Source: Candidatus Heimdallarchaeota archaeon LC_2 (GTDB lineage: Archaea > Asgardarchaeota > Heimdallarchaeia > Heimdallarchaeales > Kariarchaeaceae). Taken from it: 13,398 nucleotides of DNA. The notes under the pieces are model-generated. The model ran no database searches and had not been told where the DNA came from. It saw only the letters and a program-made list of their open reading frames with translations. Both the position numbers and the translations under genes were made by a program. The stretch covers positions 1-13,398 of the forward strand of contig MDVR01000106.1 in assembly GCA_001940725.1 (NCBI GenBank). The letters run 5' to 3'. How positions within the stretch are numbered: the first letter of the stretch is position 1; each line of letters begins with the position of its first letter. Positions 1-7,212 of this stretch are shown here, piece after piece.

Positions 1-551
1 GGCAAAAATTTTGCGAAAAAGGAGCTTGGTGGGAACCCATATAAATTTACTAATGGTACTAATTTATCCCGATCAACAAAAATTGTCCCAGTATCAGGAA
101 ATCGAATTGTTTGATCTCTCGCAGTTCTATCACGTGAGGTTCCAACTAACATGGTGATGTTCAAATAAAAATTATCTACCCTGTCTGGTGGAAATAAAGT
201 TTGATTTATCAATAGGGTTGTATTTGAATTTGATAAGGTTAAACTAGGAACGTCCTGAACAATATCTCGTTGTACATGTGTACCTCCAATAATCTCTATG
301 AAAATGTAGGCGATGACTTCAATATATATTATGCTAATATTTTCGGGTATTAATTTCAATGTTATATTTAATTCTACTAGTTGTTGCTTCCCTTCAGGCC
401 ATATTAAATTTGATTTAGCAAAACTTGAAAATTCGTATCCATCATCAGGTGAAAATATAAGGGGATTCCCAGTTATTTGAGCATCAACATTAAATGAACT
501 GCTCATGACAAAAAAAAGTAAGATACTAAGACCTGTTATTTTATTTTTCAA
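1..551 (-). CDS. Partial secreted or membrane-anchored envelope protein (3' end outside window)
   Basis: An open frame of 183 codons runs from a TTG start at 551 off the left edge without a stop. The start is chosen because GAGGT lies 7 nt upstream, overlapping the stop of the preceding 726-residue gene. It also yields a good signal peptide: a Lys-rich N-terminus (KNK), a hydrophobic core (GLSILLFFV) and a small-residue end at VDA-Q near residue 24. The rest is beta-rich with many Asn-x-Ser/Thr sequons (NIT, NTT, NQT), as expected for an extracellular immunoglobulin-like domain. The family is not recognised. It is the last visible gene of a minus-strand cluster after a MoxR ATPase and the double-module membrane protein, and its overlapping Shine-Dalgarno implies coupled translation. 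A role in the same envelope complex is inference. An internal ATG at codon 16 would destroy the signal peptide and is less likely. Confidence 0.75.
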   Translation of the reverse strand, partial: MKNKITGLSILLFFVMSSSFNVDAQITGNPLIFSPDDGYEFSSFAKSNLIWPEGKQQLVELNITLKLIPENISIIYIEVIAYIFIEIIGGTHVQRDIVQDVPSLTLSNSNTTLLINQTLFPPDRVDNFYLNITMLVGTSRDRTARDQTIRFPDTGTIFVDRDKLVPLVNLYGFPPSSFFAKFL

Positions 552-561
552 TGTAATTACC

Positions 562-2742
562 TCATTTTCTTAGCGAAGATATCATTTCATCTATATCTTT
601 CGAGTACTCGAATAAATAGCCATAATCAATTTCTTCTTCCATCATTTCCATCTCTTGACCCCTAGTAAGCAAATCGACCAATAATCCTTCATCTAAATCC
701 TTATTCAATTTAGATAGTTCAATTATTAAATCTGAATTCGTGAAAATAGATATATCTTTTTTCAATATTGATGCAATTTCACTTTTCAATTTCCAATAAT
801 GGCCAATATACCCTTCACGATACCTCTTTACGTTAGTTTTGTCTGTTGCCAGTGTTAAAGCAAAAATATGAGCCTCTTCCACAAATATTTGTTCTTCTTG
901 CTTCTTTTCAAAATCATCGATCTTTTTCTTATACCTATTTTTGAAGACCCAATAAGCAATCAAAAACGATAATAGTGGTGCAATCAACCCCAAAATTGAG
1001 AATAGAAATATTTCTGAGGCTGCTGTTCTTAAAATACTATCAATATCCTGTGTCTCAGCTTTTGCAATTTGAAAATTTGTGTTTAGATTTTCCAATGCAT
1101 CCAATATACTTACATAGGACCAAGTGATTTGAGTTTCAAAAACATCATGAAATGCATCCATCAATCGGTTCTCATCATAGAAAGTGATATTCCAGCGACC
1201 TTGATCCGTTTCAAATATTGTCATTTCTATATTCGGATCAAGTGCAGATGTAGGAGAGGCGCTATATAGGAATACATCCTTTGGTAAGAGAACAGTATAG
1301 GTCATATCTACTCGGAAAAATCGCTCCTCAATAGTTTGCAAATTTGAAGGTAAGAAGTATTCTACCCAAAATCTATCTAGATAAATCAGAATTCCAGAGA
1401 AATTATAAGTTGTGTATGATCTATCAAGGATGTAGGTGAATGTATCAGAGGGATTATTCACTCTAAATCTACTGCCGTCTGGATCTTCTTCGTATGGTAT
1501 TTTTATGCCCTGATCATTATAAACCATTATTGAATTTACTTCACTTGTGTTTGTATATATGTATATGACATCTCTTTCAACAGGTAGGGATATTGATACT
1601 GTCTCTATTAAATTATTTGCGTCTTGGATGTTATATTCACCATGCCAAATGATATTGTTATTCTCAATTTGAGCATCCACAGCTAATGGGGCAAATAACG
1701 ATGGAATTAATATTAACCCTGCTAAAAGTAATGATTTAGTTGGTATTCTTGGTGCATCACCGGTCTCAATATCTTTTACTGATCTTCTTGGAAGTTCTTT
1801 TGCTTTTTGCAAATCAGATTCAAAACGTTTTCTCGCAATTAAATAAGCTAGCAATATCGAAAAAAGGGACGCGATGACCGCTAAAGTTGCTATAACAACA
1901 AAAGATGTATTTAGTAGATTCAATCTATTTTCTTCCTCTTGTCGTTTTTCATTTTCAACTTGATTTTGATAGACTTGTTCAGTAAATTTGAGATAAATAT
2001 CGTCAAATGAATAAGTTACTTCTATTATGAGCGGATCGTGTTTACTATCCAAAGCACGATGTTTGTATTCCCATGTTAGTTGAAATCGCTTACCCTCATC
2101 TGTTATGATTTCATTTAGATCGGGTTGACCCTTCTCAATTGGTGCATAACTTACAATACCTGCACCTACTGGTAAAGTGATAGTATTTTTGTAATCAACT
2201 GCTGCAAATACAGTATCATCATCAACAACAATGGAAAAATCTACAGATTGAGAATTGAATATAACTGTAAATCCTGTGTCTTCAATTATATCTGGATCAT
2301 AATAGGCAGTAATTTCATATGAAAAGGATCGTGATCCAGGAACAACTAAATATCGGTCAGGTATTACCCTTACACAATCTTGTCCTAGAGCAACCAATGG
2401 TGTTTGACTTATATCTACACAAGAATCTGAAATATCAAAAGATTTTCCTGAATCGTAATCCCAAAATTCATTTTCAATCACATCAGTTGTATTTACGAAA
2501 AAGTTGAGAAGTGAACCCCCTAATTGTTCCCAAAATACAACCCCTCTGAAGTGTACTATTGGTCTTTCATCCCCTCTTTCTCGATTATATTCTGCTTCTT
2601 CTATAATAAAAACATCTGTGGGTGTTGAAGGAACAATGGGTTCGTCATCATTTATTTGTCCAATAATATGAGAATTCCAAGGATTCATCGGTGAAATAAC
2701 TACCACCAATACAACAAATGTTAATTTTAAATATAGTCTCAA
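562..2742 (-). CDS. Double-module membrane protein of a MoxR locus (two signal-like segments, two ectodomains, two C-flanking helices)
   Basis: The 726-residue family is not recognised by name. In order: a signal or anchor segment (about 1-20), an extracellular region (about 25-275) with possible disulfide Cys108/Cys123, a membrane helix (about 280-303), a short charged loop, a second signal-peptide-like segment (about 336-358, ending VDA-Q), a second ectodomain (about 359-570), a membrane helix (about 576-600), and a helical, acidic cytoplasmic tail (601-726). Residues about 182-245 align with about 478-543, sharing TLP/LLP near 190/486, T-D-x-G-K/R near 214/512, R-x-x-D-x-x-H-D and a T-x-S ending. 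The chain is therefore an internal duplication, with no in-frame start between the halves. The TTG start at 2742 has GAGGG 7 nt upstream and an in-frame stop just before it. The gene lies 56 nt after moxR and was probably co-transcribed. The tail loosely resembles the C-terminal helical part of BatD/DUF4129-type MoxR partners, which is inference. Confidence 0.85.
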   Translation of the reverse strand: MRLYLKLTFVVLVVVISPMNPWNSHIIGQINDDEPIVPSTPTDVFIIEEAEYNRERGDERPIVHFRGVVFWEQLGGSLLNFFVNTTDVIENEFWDYDSGKSFDISDSCVDISQTPLVALGQDCVRVIPDRYLVVPGSRSFSYEITAYYDPDIIEDTGFTVIFNSQSVDFSIVVDDDTVFAAVDYKNTITLPVGAGIVSYAPIEKGQPDLNEIITDEGKRFQLTWEYKHRALDSKHDPLIIEVTYSFDDIYLKFTEQVYQNQVENEKRQEEENRLNLLNTSFVVIATLAVIASLFSILLAYLIARKRFESDLQKAKELPRRSVKDIETGDAPRIPTKSLLLAGLILIPSLFAPLAVDAQIENNNIIWHGEYNIQDANNLIETVSISLPVERDVIYIYTNTSEVNSIMVYNDQGIKIPYEEDPDGSRFRVNNPSDTFTYILDRSYTTYNFSGILIYLDRFWVEYFLPSNLQTIEERFFRVDMTYTVLLPKDVFLYSASPTSALDPNIEMTIFETDQGRWNITFYDENRLMDAFHDVFETQITWSYVSILDALENLNTNFQIAKAETQDIDSILRTAASEIFLFSILGLIAPLLSFLIAYWVFKNRYKKKIDDFEKKQEEQIFVEEAHIFALTLATDKTNVKRYREGYIGHYWKLKSEIASILKKDISIFTNSDLIIELSKLNKDLDEGLLVDLLTRGQEMEMMEEEIDYGYLFEYSKDIDEMISSLRK

Positions 2743-2798
2743 TATTCAACCCTCAACAAGTACAGTTATCATTTAAGCCATTTGCCTCACAAGTTATT

Positions 2799-3788
2799 TT
2801 AGATTGATGGAATTTCCACATTCTTCAATACTCTTGTAATTATGGCTTCAGAATCTATTCCCTCAAATTGCCATTCGGGACTAACTGAGACTCTGTGTCT
2901 TAATATATCCTTGGCAACCCTTTGGATATCTCCTGGATTGACATAATCTCTTTCATTCATCAATGCATGGGCTTTAGCTCCTATAGCAAGCCATAAAGAT
3001 GCTCTTGGTGATGCGCCCAAAGTTACTTCTTCACTTTCTCTGGTTGTAGCTGACAATCTAACAATATATCGCATCAATTCACCAGAAAGAGAGATCTTTT
3101 CTCTCACAATTCTTTGAATTTGAATTAGTTCTTCTTGATTGATAATTGATTTTAATTTTTCTAACAAATCATAAGGGTCCTGCCCTGACGTAAACCTTCT
3201 AACTATTTCGATTTCTTCATCTTCAGTGGGATAGTCAATTATTATTTTAAACATAAATCTATCAACCTGAGCTTCAGGCAGTGGATAGGTTCCTTCCTGT
3301 TCGATTGGATTTTGAGTCGCTAAGACAAGAAATGGTAAAGGAAGCTGGTATACTTCACTTTCAATTGAAACTTGTTTTTCTTGCATTGATTCTAACATAG
3401 CCGCCTGTGTTTTAGGTGGAGCTCTATTAATTTCATCTGCAAGTAGCAAATTTGTAAATATAGGACCATGAGTAAATTTAAATGTTCCTGCATTTGGTTG
3501 ATAGATGCTCACACCGGTAATATCTGATGGCATTAAATCAGGTGTAAATTGGACTCTTGTAAAGATCAAATCAAATACTTTTCCTAGTGCCCGAACAAGT
3601 AATGTTTTTGCAAGACCGGGAGCTCCTTCTAATAAAACATGTCCATCACACATAAACGAAATAAGTACACTTTCCACAACTTCTTCTTGACCAACAACAA
3701 CCTTTCCAATTTCTTTCCTAATTTCAATCAGTTTACTTGAGATATCTTTTATTGTTAGAGTAGTTTTTTTTGCTTTTGTAGAGCTCAC
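2799..3788 (-). CDS. MoxR-family AAA+ ATPase
   Basis: A 329-residue cytoplasmic ATPase of normal length for MoxR proteins. Visible motifs are Walker A (E54-GAPGLAKT-62), Walker B (LLLADE, 114-119) followed by the family-typical NRAPPKTQAAMLE stretch, sensor 1 (ATQN, N160) with IEQEGTYPLPEAQ after it, an arginine finger in VDRF (R177), and sensor 2 (GASPRAS, R262). MoxR ATPases act as chaperones that mature or remodel secreted or membrane protein complexes and are usually encoded beside DUF58/von Willebrand and membrane proteins. Here the downstream partners are the double-module membrane protein and the edge gene. The GTG start at 3788 has no Shine-Dalgarno. A TATA-like stretch about 19-26 nt upstream suggests a leaderless or nearly leaderless transcript, separate from the zinc-ribbon gene 88 nt upstream. 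Family assignment is secure; the substrate is unknown. Confidence 0.96.
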   Translation of the reverse strand: MSSTKAKKTTLTIKDISSKLIEIRKEIGKVVVGQEEVVESVLISFMCDGHVLLEGAPGLAKTLLVRALGKVFDLIFTRVQFTPDLMPSDITGVSIYQPNAGTFKFTHGPIFTNLLLADEINRAPPKTQAAMLESMQEKQVSIESEVYQLPLPFLVLATQNPIEQEGTYPLPEAQVDRFMFKIIIDYPTEDEEIEIVRRFTSGQDPYDLLEKLKSIINQEELIQIQRIVREKISLSGELMRYIVRLSATTRESEEVTLGASPRASLWLAIGAKAHALMNERDYVNPGDIQRVAKDILRHRVSVSPEWQFEGIDSEAIITRVLKNVEIPSI

Positions 3789-3876
3789 AACTTATATTTG
3801 TTCTTAATAAATATGAACCCTTGTGTAGTTTTAATTCACTATTGACTTTTTTAGTATAATTTTCAAAGAGTTACTA

Positions 3877-4845
3877 TCAAGATAGCGCAATAAAGAACCC
3901 TTCTCCAACTAATGCTGCAAATGTGATGAATAAAGCAATTAAAAATAATAATAAGGTTCTGAATCTCCCAACTTTAGACATTTCTTCGTTATATCTACCG
4001 AATTTCGGACTAACATTAGTTAATGCTAATCCTCCAAGATATGCAGTTATTAATCTTGTAAGTATTGTAATATTTTCTGTTGACGAATTAAAATACAAAT
4101 ATAACCCTATTCCTGCTAATAGAACAATAACCATTGTTGATTTAAACAAAGTCCTAGGTCTAACAAGTTGTCCTATGTAAGTTGCTCTAGGGAGCTGTAC
4201 ATAGTTCATACCCATTTTTGAATTTTCAGCAACATAAACACTTTCGGGAATTGTTGAACTTTCTTGATTAATATTAACTTGAAAGTTAAGTGATGATATG
4301 AAAAATGATGAAAGAACTAATGATATTGTATAATCAAATGTGTCTGCATTTAAGCTGATATCCAAACCTTTTTGCTGAAAGAATTTTATATCGACCCCTG
4401 CTAGAATCACTGCAATTAGTAAGTAAATAGGTAATGGTAAAATCAAATCTAAAACAGTTGGAAAACGATTATAAATTAATAAATATCGTAGAATATGTGA
4501 AAAATAACCCGTCAATCCCATTAATAAAACAATTTTAATTTCATTGTTGACAAATATTGGTTCTTCCACTTGAGCAATTTGATTTGGAGTTATGAAATCA
4601 GGAGGATATTGATATCCATAATTTTGTGTTGTCTCGTAACCCTGTTGTGGAATAAACGTTTCTTGAGGTACAGGTTGTAGGGGGACTTGACTAAAACTGT
4701 CTTTTTGCAAATTTCCCGGTAATGATGATGATACAAATGAATTTCCACAATTGGAACAAAAATTAGAGGAACTACTTTTTCGAGGAGCACCACAATTGGA
4801 ACAAAAATTAGCTCCATCTTGATTTTGTGGTTCATCTCCACTCAT
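3877..4845 (-). CDS. Zinc-ribbon polytopic membrane protein
   Basis: A 322-residue protein with an N-terminal zinc ribbon made of two identical FCSNCG knuckles (Cys15/Cys18 and Cys30/Cys33), a Pro/Gln/Tyr-rich flexible linker (about 40-95), then a membrane domain with about six hydrophobic segments (near 104-122, 131-150, 170-186, 236-252, 260-276, 297-318). This architecture, a soluble ribbon tethered by a low-complexity linker to a multi-span domain, is common in archaeal hypothetical proteins. The membrane part has a distant Yip1-like look but is not clearly recognised, and no enzymatic motif is seen. The ATG start at 4845 precedes the ribbon by 12 residues and fits well. AGGT lies 12 nt upstream, rather far for a Shine-Dalgarno. 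It is the first gene of the minus-strand block and may belong with the MoxR cluster. The role is unknown; assembly or sensing of membrane complexes is speculation. Confidence 0.88.
   Translation of the reverse strand: MSGDEPQNQDGANFCSNCGAPRKSSSSNFCSNCGNSFVSSSLPGNLQKDSFSQVPLQPVPQETFIPQQGYETTQNYGYQYPPDFITPNQIAQVEEPIFVNNEIKIVLLMGLTGYFSHILRYLLIYNRFPTVLDLILPLPIYLLIAVILAGVDIKFFQQKGLDISLNADTFDYTISLVLSSFFISSLNFQVNINQESSTIPESVYVAENSKMGMNYVQLPRATYIGQLVRPRTLFKSTMVIVLLAGIGLYLYFNSSTENITILTRLITAYLGGLALTNVSPKFGRYNEEMSKVGRFRTLLLFLIALFITFAALVGEGFFIALS
4745..4811. repeat. 22-bp exact direct repeat within the zinc-ribbon gene
   Basis: The stretch beginning CCACAATTGGAACAAAAATT occurs at 4745-4766 and again at 4790-4811, offset by 45 nt (15 codons, in frame). 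Each copy encodes one FCSNCG knuckle of the ribbon. Identity extends through synonymous positions, indicating recent duplication or gene conversion. Confidence 0.85.
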
Positions 4846-4902
4846 AATCTATTATTAACCTACTCTCATTTGAATTGAACGAAAGTGCAAACTTCCAATA
4901 CC

Positions 4903-4918
4903 ATAATTTATTATTAAA
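4903..4918 (-). promoter_or_regulatory. Putative TATA region for the zinc-ribbon gene
   Basis: Read on the minus strand this is TTTAATAATAAATTAT, an AT-only TATA-like stretch about 60 nt upstream of the start at 4845. An archaeal TATA box here would place the transcript start near 4885 and give a leader of about 40 nt. It is one half of a 134-nt divergent promoter region. In such an AT-rich background the box is weak evidence. Confidence 0.3.
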
Positions 4919-4944
4919 AAATGACACGCAGTTTTATTTCTTTC

Positions 4945-4955
4945 AAAATAAATTA
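4945..4955 (+). promoter_or_regulatory. Putative TATA box of a leaderless M24 peptidase gene
   Basis: AAAATAAATTA is centred about 29 nt upstream of the ATG at 4980, close to the spacing expected when transcription starts at or just before the start codon. There is no Shine-Dalgarno between the box and the ATG. Leaderless or near-leaderless expression is inferred from those two facts together. Confidence 0.45.
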
Positions 4956-4979
4956 GATCTATAAGAATTTGAATGTATT

Positions 4980-6155
4980 ATGGATTATCCTCAGATTTTT
5001 TCCAAAGAAGAATATGAAAAAAGAATTAATAAATTAGAAACAGCCTTATCTGATTTGGATATTTCATTTATTTTTGGAAGAGCAGATATGTTCTACTATT
5101 CTTCAATTGGTCAAGATGGATTTCTATCTATTGGTTCAGAAAATATCAGATACATTAACAGAAACCTTGAGTTAGCTCGTGAATTAACAAAATTAGATGT
5201 TAGACATATGAGCTCGTTTAGAGTGTTTAAGGATATTTATAGGGAAGTTGAACCAAAGAAAATTGGATTAGAACTCGATATCCTTCCTTATAAAACAGTT
5301 CAATATATTCAATCTTCACTTAAGAATCCAGAAATTGTTGATATTAGTACCAAACTTAGACAGATTAGATCTATTAAGAGTGAAAAGGAACAAGAATTGA
5401 TGAAATCTGCAGCTAAACAAACGGATGAATCATTTGAAGTGGCTCAAAATATTATAAAGGTAGGAATGTCTGAAATCGAACTTGCTGTTGAAATTGATAA
5501 ATTTTTGCGAAATGATGGTCATCCTGGTTGGGTCCAGATTAGAAAATTCGATCATAACTATACATCAAACGCTTATGTTATGACTGGCGAAAGTACTCGA
5601 CAACTGAATGGTGGTTTTGGGCCAGTGTCTGGACAGGGTCTAGGTCGTTATCATATGAATGGACCTTCTCATCGTAAAATAAAATATGGGGATGCGGTTT
5701 TGATTGATACGACTGGGGTAGTTGAGGGATATACAGCAGATGAAACTAGAACATTTTTTGTTGGTAATATTGACCCAAAATACGCCCTTGCTCATGAATT
5801 ATGTGAACAGATTCTAGAATTGATTCCAAAAATAATGATTGATGGGAGTTCAGCAAATGAAATTTATAATGAAGTCCTTGATCTAGTTAAGTTGAATAAT
5901 TTAAAAAATAATTTTATGGGGATTGGGGCGGATCGTTTGAAATTTATTGGACATGGAGTAGGCTTGGAATTGGATGAATTTCCTATAATTACTCCTGGAT
6001 ATAAAGATAACATCAAAGCTGGACAGATTGTCGCAATTGAACCAAAATTCATTTTCGATGATCCAAAAGGTGGATTAGGTATTGAAGATACGTGGATTGT
6101 AAATAATAATTCTGCTGAAAAAATAACAAAATACCCTTGGACAACTAGAATTTAA
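4980..6155 (+). CDS. M24-family metallopeptidase (Xaa-Pro aminopeptidase/prolidase-like)
   Basis: A 391-residue cytoplasmic protein. The N-terminal creatinase-type domain covers about 1-125 and the pita-bread catalytic domain about 140-391. All five dimetal ligands of family M24 are visible: Asp243 (LIDTTG), Asp254 (ADETRTF), His325 (IGHGVGLELDE), Glu354 (VAIEPKF) and Glu369 (GIEDTW). The family removes N-terminal residues before proline or splits Xaa-Pro dipeptides using Mn or Co, feeding amino-acid recycling. Substrate cannot be read from sequence, and a creatinase-like amidinohydrolase of other specificity remains possible. The ATG start at 4980 lacks a Shine-Dalgarno and has a TATA-like box about 29 nt upstream. 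Its stop is 12 nt from the stop of the convergent DUF92 gene. Length and motifs are intact, with no sign of decay. Confidence 0.93.
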   Translation: MDYPQIFSKEEYEKRINKLETALSDLDISFIFGRADMFYYSSIGQDGFLSIGSENIRYINRNLELARELTKLDVRHMSSFRVFKDIYREVEPKKIGLELDILPYKTVQYIQSSLKNPEIVDISTKLRQIRSIKSEKEQELMKSAAKQTDESFEVAQNIIKVGMSEIELAVEIDKFLRNDGHPGWVQIRKFDHNYTSNAYVMTGESTRQLNGGFGPVSGQGLGRYHMNGPSHRKIKYGDAVLIDTTGVVEGYTADETRTFFVGNIDPKYALAHELCEQILELIPKIMIDGSSANEIYNEVLDLVKLNNLKNNFMGIGADRLKFIGHGVGLELDEFPIITPGYKDNIKAGQIVAIEPKFIFDDPKGGLGIEDTWIVNNNSAEKITKYPWTTRI

Positions 6156-6167
6156 TGATTTAAATAT

Positions 6168-7028
6168 TCAAAAATAAATCCAATAAATGAAAGTAATAAA
6201 TAAACTGCTAAGGAAAGAAGATAGAAAATTTACCATATCATTGTTTAACCATCTGAATCCAGTAACATGAGTAGTTGTAATAGATTCAGAATGTCGATGC
6301 TTTCTCTTTTCAGTTTTTTTATCACATTTAGGACATTGGTACACACTTTGATAACTAGCCCCAAGCATTGTATCTATCAGAGAGCCTAAAAATCCACCAA
6401 CTGAAATTAGAATAATAAATAATCCAATATCAATCGAGATCTCCTGGGTGCCAATAATAACAAAAATCGCATAAAGAATCGCTATGAATATTGCACCCAG
6501 TGCGGTTGCAGTTGTACCTAATAATGATACAGCACCTGACGTTCCTTTTGGAACACTTTTATTCAAATTAAAAATCCAACGTGGATCTGATTTGCTTGTT
6601 GTTCCTATTTCAGTTGCCCAAGTATCTGCAGTACTGGAAGCAAAAGAAATTGCAATGAAAAGAAATAGAGGTGAGAAATAATCATTTTCGAAAAGCCCCA
6701 TTTTATAGATAACTAGAAGGGACCCTATCAATGCAGGACCTCCATTAGCAATCACCTGTAGACTATCTCTTTGACCTCCCTTTTCTGCATATAACATAGC
6801 TGTAGATTTTTCATTTGTAGCTTCTTTATACTTAGAGAGATATGATGATGAAACAAAAAACGATAATAATAATCCCCACAGTACTGGGTGTGCTAAAAAT
6901 ACAAACATCCCAGTAATTGCAGCGGTGATCACCCCATCTGGGACTCGCAATGATTTTTTCTTCAAAGCAATAAACCCTATTGGTAAATTCGCTAAGATTG
7001 CCAAAGTAAACAATAAATAGAATTCCAC
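6168..7028 (-). CDS. DUF92/VTE6-family integral membrane protein (putative prenyl-phosphate kinase-like)
   Basis: A 286-residue protein with about seven hydrophobic segments. Family hallmarks are present: KGGQRDSLQVIANGG (84-98), STADTWATEIG (132-142), VPKGTSGAVSLLGT (159-172), GSLIDTMLGA (215-224), a CPKC knuckle (232-235) in a basic loop, and WLNNDMVNF (260-268). This matches the DUF92 family (TIGR00297), which includes plant VTE6, a phytyl-phosphate kinase, and animal TMEM19. By analogy it may phosphorylate a polyprenyl or phytyl phosphate, perhaps recycling isoprenoid alcohols for archaeal lipids. That function is inference, because archaeal members are little studied. The GTG start at 7028 is preceded by AAGGA with 5 nt spacing. 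An ATG at 7050 lies in another frame and does not encode the family motifs. The gene converges with the M24 peptidase and diverges from leuS. Confidence 0.88.
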   Translation of the reverse strand: MEFYLLFTLAILANLPIGFIALKKKSLRVPDGVITAAITGMFVFLAHPVLWGLLLSFFVSSSYLSKYKEATNEKSTAMLYAEKGGQRDSLQVIANGGPALIGSLLVIYKMGLFENDYFSPLFLFIAISFASSTADTWATEIGTTSKSDPRWIFNLNKSVPKGTSGAVSLLGTTATALGAIFIAILYAIFVIIGTQEISIDIGLFIILISVGGFLGSLIDTMLGASYQSVYQCPKCDKKTEKRKHRHSESITTTHVTGFRWLNNDMVNFLSSFLSSLFITFIYWIYF

Positions 7029-7061
7029 TGATTTCCTTGATAACAGTCATCGTTAAAGCCT

Positions 7062-7078
7062 TTTCATAAAAATACTTA
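7062..7078 (-). promoter_or_regulatory. Putative TATA region for the DUF92 gene
   Basis: The minus strand reads TAAGTATTTTTATGAAA through this stretch, about 35-50 nt upstream of the GTG at 7028. A transcript start near 7045 would leave a short leader carrying the AAGGA ribosome site. The same AT-rich block could also act toward leuS. Weak evidence. Confidence 0.28.
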
Positions 7079-7120
7079 AATTCAAAATGAAAACCGTCTC
7101 TGGAAAGAAATCAGTTCCGA

Positions 7121-7135
7121 ATTCTTTAATTATCC
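7121..7135 (+). promoter_or_regulatory. Putative TATA box for the leuS leader transcript
   Basis: ATTCTTTAATTATCC contains a TATA-like core (CTTTAATTAT) preceded by TTCCGA, which could serve as a BRE. The expected start of transcription, about 25 nt downstream, falls near 7152-7155. That would place the mini-ORF at 7167 at the very start of the message and give leuS a leader of about 112 nt. An alternative box near 7068-7080 would give a longer leader. Neither is verified. Confidence 0.3.
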
Positions 7136-7166
7136 CACAATCTTATTAGTTATTGGAGATTACACA

Positions 7167-7193
7167 ATGAGGTATTGCCTTCTTCTTAACTAA
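7167..7193 (+). CDS. Candidate leuS leader peptide (8 codons, three consecutive Leu)
   Basis: An 8-codon ORF reads ATG AGG TAT TGC CTT CTT CTT AAC TAA, encoding MRYCLLLN. GGAG lies 8 nt upstream of the ATG, a good Shine-Dalgarno for this genome. It sits 72 nt before the leucyl-tRNA synthetase start on the same strand. A run of codons for the amino acid charged by the downstream enzyme is the signature of bacterial leader-peptide attenuators; comparable systems are not standard in archaea. Translation is unproven, and a chance mini-ORF in a 237-nt intergenic region is possible. Confidence 0.35.
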   Translation: MRYCLLLN

Positions 7194-7212
7194 AAAAGAA
7201 TATGTTTTTACT

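Noticed and set aside
1640..1840. Frameshift or lost start codon splitting the 726-residue gene into two genes
   Set aside because: The frame is continuous with no stop, and there is no in-frame ATG, GTG or TTG with a ribosome site before the second module. A genuine fusion is simpler.
3505..3690. 61-codon plus-strand ORF within moxR
   Set aside because: It is antisense to Walker A and neighbouring conserved codons and shows no protein-like features.
4590..4841. 83-codon minus-strand ORF inside the zinc-ribbon gene
   Set aside because: It is a shadow frame of the CxxC-containing reading frame; its repetitive residues come from the duplicated knuckle DNA.
6832..7050. 72-codon minus-strand ORF with an ATG start overlapping the beginning of the DUF92 gene
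   Set aside because: It is out of frame with the recognisable DUF92 motifs, and its translation shows no family or sensible composition. The GTG start at 7028 has the better ribosome site.
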